Assembly (NCBI RefSeq): GCF_001905125.1
Contig: NZ_LWLE01000001.1
Span: forward strand, 1 to 64,000
DNA: 64,000 nucleotides
Source of the DNA: Streptomyces sp. TSRI0281
GTDB lineage: Bacteria > Actinomycetota > Actinomycetes > Streptomycetales > Streptomycetaceae
Direction of reading: 5' to 3'
Shown here: positions 61,940 through 64,000 of the stretch, in pieces
Position numbering within the stretch: position 1 is the stretch's first letter
Layout of the letters: each line of letters begins with the position of its first letter
Program-made: the position numbers and the translations under genes
Notes under the pieces: model-generated
What the model saw: the letters and a program-made list of their open reading frames with translations, nothing else
Database searches by the model: none
What the model was told of the DNA's origin: nothing

Positions 61940-63355
61940 TCAGCCGTGGGAGCCCCCCTCCCGCACCGTCACCGCCACCCGTGCCCCGCCCCTCGCGTCG
62001 ACCCGCAGTACGCCCCCGTGCGGCGGGTTCCCCCGGACCACGGCGCGCCCCTCCACCGAGACCCGCCAGCCCCGCGCCGACGGTGGCAGCGAGATCTCCG
62101 TCGCGCCGCGCCGGGCCGCGGTGTAGGTGAGGCGGTAGACGCGGGCGGTCGCGTCGTACGTGTCGGAGTGGACCGTGCCCGCGACCGCCGGGGCGTACGG
62201 GGTGGCGGTCAGCTCCTTGTTCGTACGGAAGCCGCCCCGCTCGTCGAGGGCGCAGTAGCCGCCTCCGTAGCACCACACATAGCCCGCCCAGCCGGAGCTG
62301 TAGCGGTTCAAGGAGGCCACCGCCTCGCGGTAGAAACGGTTCATCAGCGGCAGCCCGTTGTTCAGCGGACCCCATTCGCCGACGACGACCGGGATGCGCT
62401 GCTCCTTCGGGTACGCGGTGACGGCGGCCTCGTACGACTCGATCCAGCCCGCGGCGGGGTCGTAGTCGGCGCCCGCCTCCATCGCCGTGTTGTAGAAGTG
62501 CGGCGCGTACACGGCCTTGTGGTCCTTGATCCGCCCCAGCCCTGTGGGGACACCCTCGCCCACGATCGGGGTGGGCTCGACGAAGATCCAGGTGCCGGGG
62601 TCGACGGAACGGACCGCGCGGGCCAGCCGGTTGTACATCGGGGTGAGCTGCTCGGCCTCGATCCGGCGGGCGGCCGTCGGCAGGTCCTCGCCCTCCCGCA
62701 GCTCCCCCATCGGTTCGTTGATCAGGTCGTAGCCGATGACCGCCGGGTGGTGCTCGAAGCGGTCGGCGAGGACCCGCCACATGTCGGCCTGGGCGCGTCG
62801 CAGGTCCGCGTCCTCGTAGAGGTGGGTGAAGGCCCGCTGGACGGCCGGTTCGAAGTACTCGGCGAACCAGTCGTCGGGATGCGGGGTGAACGGCAGCCCA
62901 TCGGTACGGGTGGCCCAGGCGGGAATGCCCCGGTGGCCGAAGGCCGGGCCGAAGACGTCCTGGTGAGCGTCGAGCAGGACCTGGATGCCGTACGTCCGCG
63001 CCCAGTCCAGGATCCGGTCGATCCGGCGCAGATACCGTTCGCTGTACCGGCCCCGCACCGGCTCCAGGTCGTCCCAGAAGATCAGCAGCCGGGCGAAGTC
63101 GAAGCCCTTGGCCCGCAGATCGCGGAAGTGCTTCTCGGTCACGGCTGTCAGGGCCGCGTCGCCGCGGTTCGCCTTGTCCTCGACGTTCCAGCCGCGCAGG
63201 GTGAGGGCCCTGCCGCGGTCATCGGTCAGCGGCGGGATGCCGGTGGGCCGGTCCCGCCCGGGATGCGCACTGGCGGCAGGGGCGAGGACCCCTGCCGCCA
63301 GTGCGGACGAGATGACAACTGCCGCGAGTGCTCTGCCGATGCGCATGGGGCGCAT
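61940..63355 (-). CDS. Secreted GH5-like glycoside hydrolase (endoglycoceramidase-type)
   Basis: 471 aa. The signal peptide is MRPMRIGRALAAVVISSALAAGVLAPAASA. The catalytic TIM barrel contains LRGWNVEDKANRGD, FARLLIFWDDLEPVRG, LLDAHQDVFGPAF, the acid/base Glu in YDLINEPMG (about 213) and the nucleophile in PVVVGEWGP (about 327). LDAHQDVFG and the start TLRGWNV match the GH5 subgroup of endoglycoceramidases and related beta-glucosidases. The last 70 residues form a small beta domain (RGATEISLPPSARGWRVSVEG). It probably releases sugars from glycolipids or related substrates; exact specificity is open. The start is at 63355, with an alternative ATG three codons later. Confidence 0.9.
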   Translation of the reverse strand: MRPMRIGRALAAVVISSALAAGVLAPAASAHPGRDRPTGIPPLTDDRGRALTLRGWNVEDKANRGDAALTAVTEKHFRDLRAKGFDFARLLIFWDDLEPVRGRYSERYLRRIDRILDWARTYGIQVLLDAHQDVFGPAFGHRGIPAWATRTDGLPFTPHPDDWFAEYFEPAVQRAFTHLYEDADLRRAQADMWRVLADRFEHHPAVIGYDLINEPMGELREGEDLPTAARRIEAEQLTPMYNRLARAVRSVDPGTWIFVEPTPIVGEGVPTGLGRIKDHKAVYAPHFYNTAMEAGADYDPAAGWIESYEAAVTAYPKEQRIPVVVGEWGPLNNGLPLMNRFYREAVASLNRYSSGWAGYVWCYGGGYCALDERGGFRTNKELTATPYAPAVAGTVHSDTYDATARVYRLTYTAARRGATEISLPPSARGWRVSVEGRAVVRGNPPHGGVLRVDARGGARVAVTVREGGSHG

Positions 63356-63423
63356 CCCACCAGCCGAACTGACGCTCCATCAAGAGCGCCTACGGCGACG
63401 GGAGGCGCCGGCGGTACGGAGAG

Positions 63424-63464
63424 GGTCTAGGCGGAGGTGACGGAGAAGGTCTAGGCGGAGGTGA
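63424..63464. repeat. Tandem duplication spanning the MDR stop codon
   Basis: The 17-bp word ggtctaggcggaggtga at 63424-63440 recurs at 63448-63464 (period 24). The true stop codon of the MDR gene is in the right copy, and a second in-frame TAG lies in the left. It is probably a slippage duplication that added 24 bp of 3' flanking DNA. Confidence 0.8.
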
Positions 63465-64000
63465 GGACGATCTTCCCGAACTGCTCGCCCGACTCCATCC
63501 GCTCGAACCCCTCGCGGGCCCGGTCCAGCGGCAGCACCTCGTCGATGACGGGACGCACCCCGGTCGCCGCGCAGAACGAGAGCAGGTCCTCCAGCTCGTC
63601 CTTGGATCCCATCGTGGAGCCGACGATCTTCAGTTCCAGGAAGAAGATCCGGGTGAGTTCGGCATGCGAGGGGCGGTCTCCGCTGGTGGCACCGGAGATG
63701 ACGATCGTGCCGCCGGGGCGCAGCGACTTCACCGAGTGGGACCAGGTGGCGGCACCGACCGTCTCGATGACCGCGTCGACCCGATGTGGCAGCCGCGCGC
63801 CGGACTCGTACGCCTCGACGGCACCCAGTTCGACGGCCCGCCTGCGCCGGGCCTCGTCCCTGCTGGTGGCGAACATCCGCAGCCCGGCCGCCTTGCCGAG
63901 CACGATCGCGGCGGTGGCGACACCGCCGCCCGCACCCTGCACGAGCACGGAGTCGCCGGGCCGTACCCCGGCGTTGGTGAAGAGCATCCGGTACGCGGTG
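63451..64000 (-). CDS. Zinc-binding-dehydrogenase (MDR) family oxidoreductase, N-terminus beyond right edge
   Basis: The visible C-terminal about 182 residues carry the NAD(P)-binding Rossmann part of medium-chain dehydrogenases: LVQGAGGGVATAAIVLGKAAG, then RMFATSRDEARRRRAVELGA, VDAVIETVGAATW and LRPGGTIVISGATSG, ending in REGFERMESGEQFGKIVLT. The N-terminal catalytic domain that would show zinc ligands is outside the window. Quinone-oxidoreductase or zinc-type alcohol dehydrogenase are both possible. It runs in the same direction as the GH5 gene, 95 bp upstream of it. Confidence 0.88.
   Translation of the reverse strand, partial: TAYRMLFTNAGVRPGDSVLVQGAGGGVATAAIVLGKAAGLRMFATSRDEARRRRAVELGAVEAYESGARLPHRVDAVIETVGAATWSHSVKSLRPGGTIVISGATSGDRPSHAELTRIFFLELKIVGSTMGSKDELEDLLSFCAATGVRPVIDEVLPLDRAREGFERMESGEQFGKIVLTSA

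Overview
This is about 64 kb of high-GC actinobacterial DNA, almost certainly a Streptomyces chromosome. The evidence is very strong third-position G/C bias, many ATGA/GTGA overlaps and GTG/TTG starts. Streptomyces-typical genes are present: a complete conservon (cvnABCD), the fused 2-oxoglutarate dehydrogenase/decarboxylase Kgd, a lon gene behind a HAIR operator, and Ku with a separate LigD-type polymerase. No rRNA, tRNA, IS element, prophage or CRISPR array was seen. Both edges cut genes.

Layout. 1-3.3 kb: a truncated Ser/Thr kinase, then divergent ku and ligD-polymerase (NHEJ repair). 3.5-6.1 kb: HEAT-repeat protein coupled to a zinc-ribbon protein. 6.3-11.3 kb: a lipoprotein/sensor-kinase pair without a response regulator, then a SEDS (FtsW/RodA-like) and transpeptidase pair for cell-wall synthesis. 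11.5-17.6 kb: degenerate-looking amidase, DUF3291 protein, membrane-anchored protein, two divergent di-iron proteins, a TetR regulator and a small protein. 17.7-21.9 kb: pseudokinase fused to a PQQ-type propeller, and a secreted NlpC/P60 hydrolase. 22-28 kb: conservon cvnABCD continuing into a StyA-like flavin monooxygenase. 28.3-31.7 kb: PP2C-like protein, MarR regulator, secreted GH25 lysozyme, polysaccharide-deacetylase lipoprotein. 31.9-38.9 kb: lon, facing a five-gene fully overlapping operon of ECF sigma, zinc-type anti-sigma/membrane protein, ABC ATPase and two membrane proteins. 39-45.9 kb: spermidine-synthase-like protein, two-component system, and kgd with a 22-bp terminator stem.

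46-57.5 kb is the most unusual part: seven genes on the minus strand, transcribed from 57.5 kb leftwards. They are a Trypco1-type protein, a trypsin/VMAP-C-type protein, a MoxR AAA+ ATPase, a SAV_2336-type vWA/TPR-like protein, a 58-residue peptide, a radical-SAM/SPASM FxsB-like maturase, and a TIR-like/NB-ARC/TPR protein (FxsT-like). Start/stop overlaps run from the vWA gene through the peptide into the radical-SAM gene. This joins an NTP-dependent conflict (immunity-like) module to a ribosomally made, post-translationally modified peptide cassette. Its function is an inference; the peptide does not carry the C-terminal FxSxx signature.

57.7-64 kb: small conserved protein, membrane protein, DUF4097/PadR operon, a Clp-N/HTH pair behind two identical operators, a secreted GH5-like hydrolase, and a truncated MDR dehydrogenase.

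Best short regulatory signals: HAIR at 34292-34312; paired TGTCAA-N6-TTGACA operators overlapping a leaderless-looking promoter at 61826-61870; repeated CGCGATAT at 59021-59055; a perfect 22-bp tandem duplication upstream of the sigma operon; and a near-perfect 25-bp one upstream of the spermidine-synthase-like gene.
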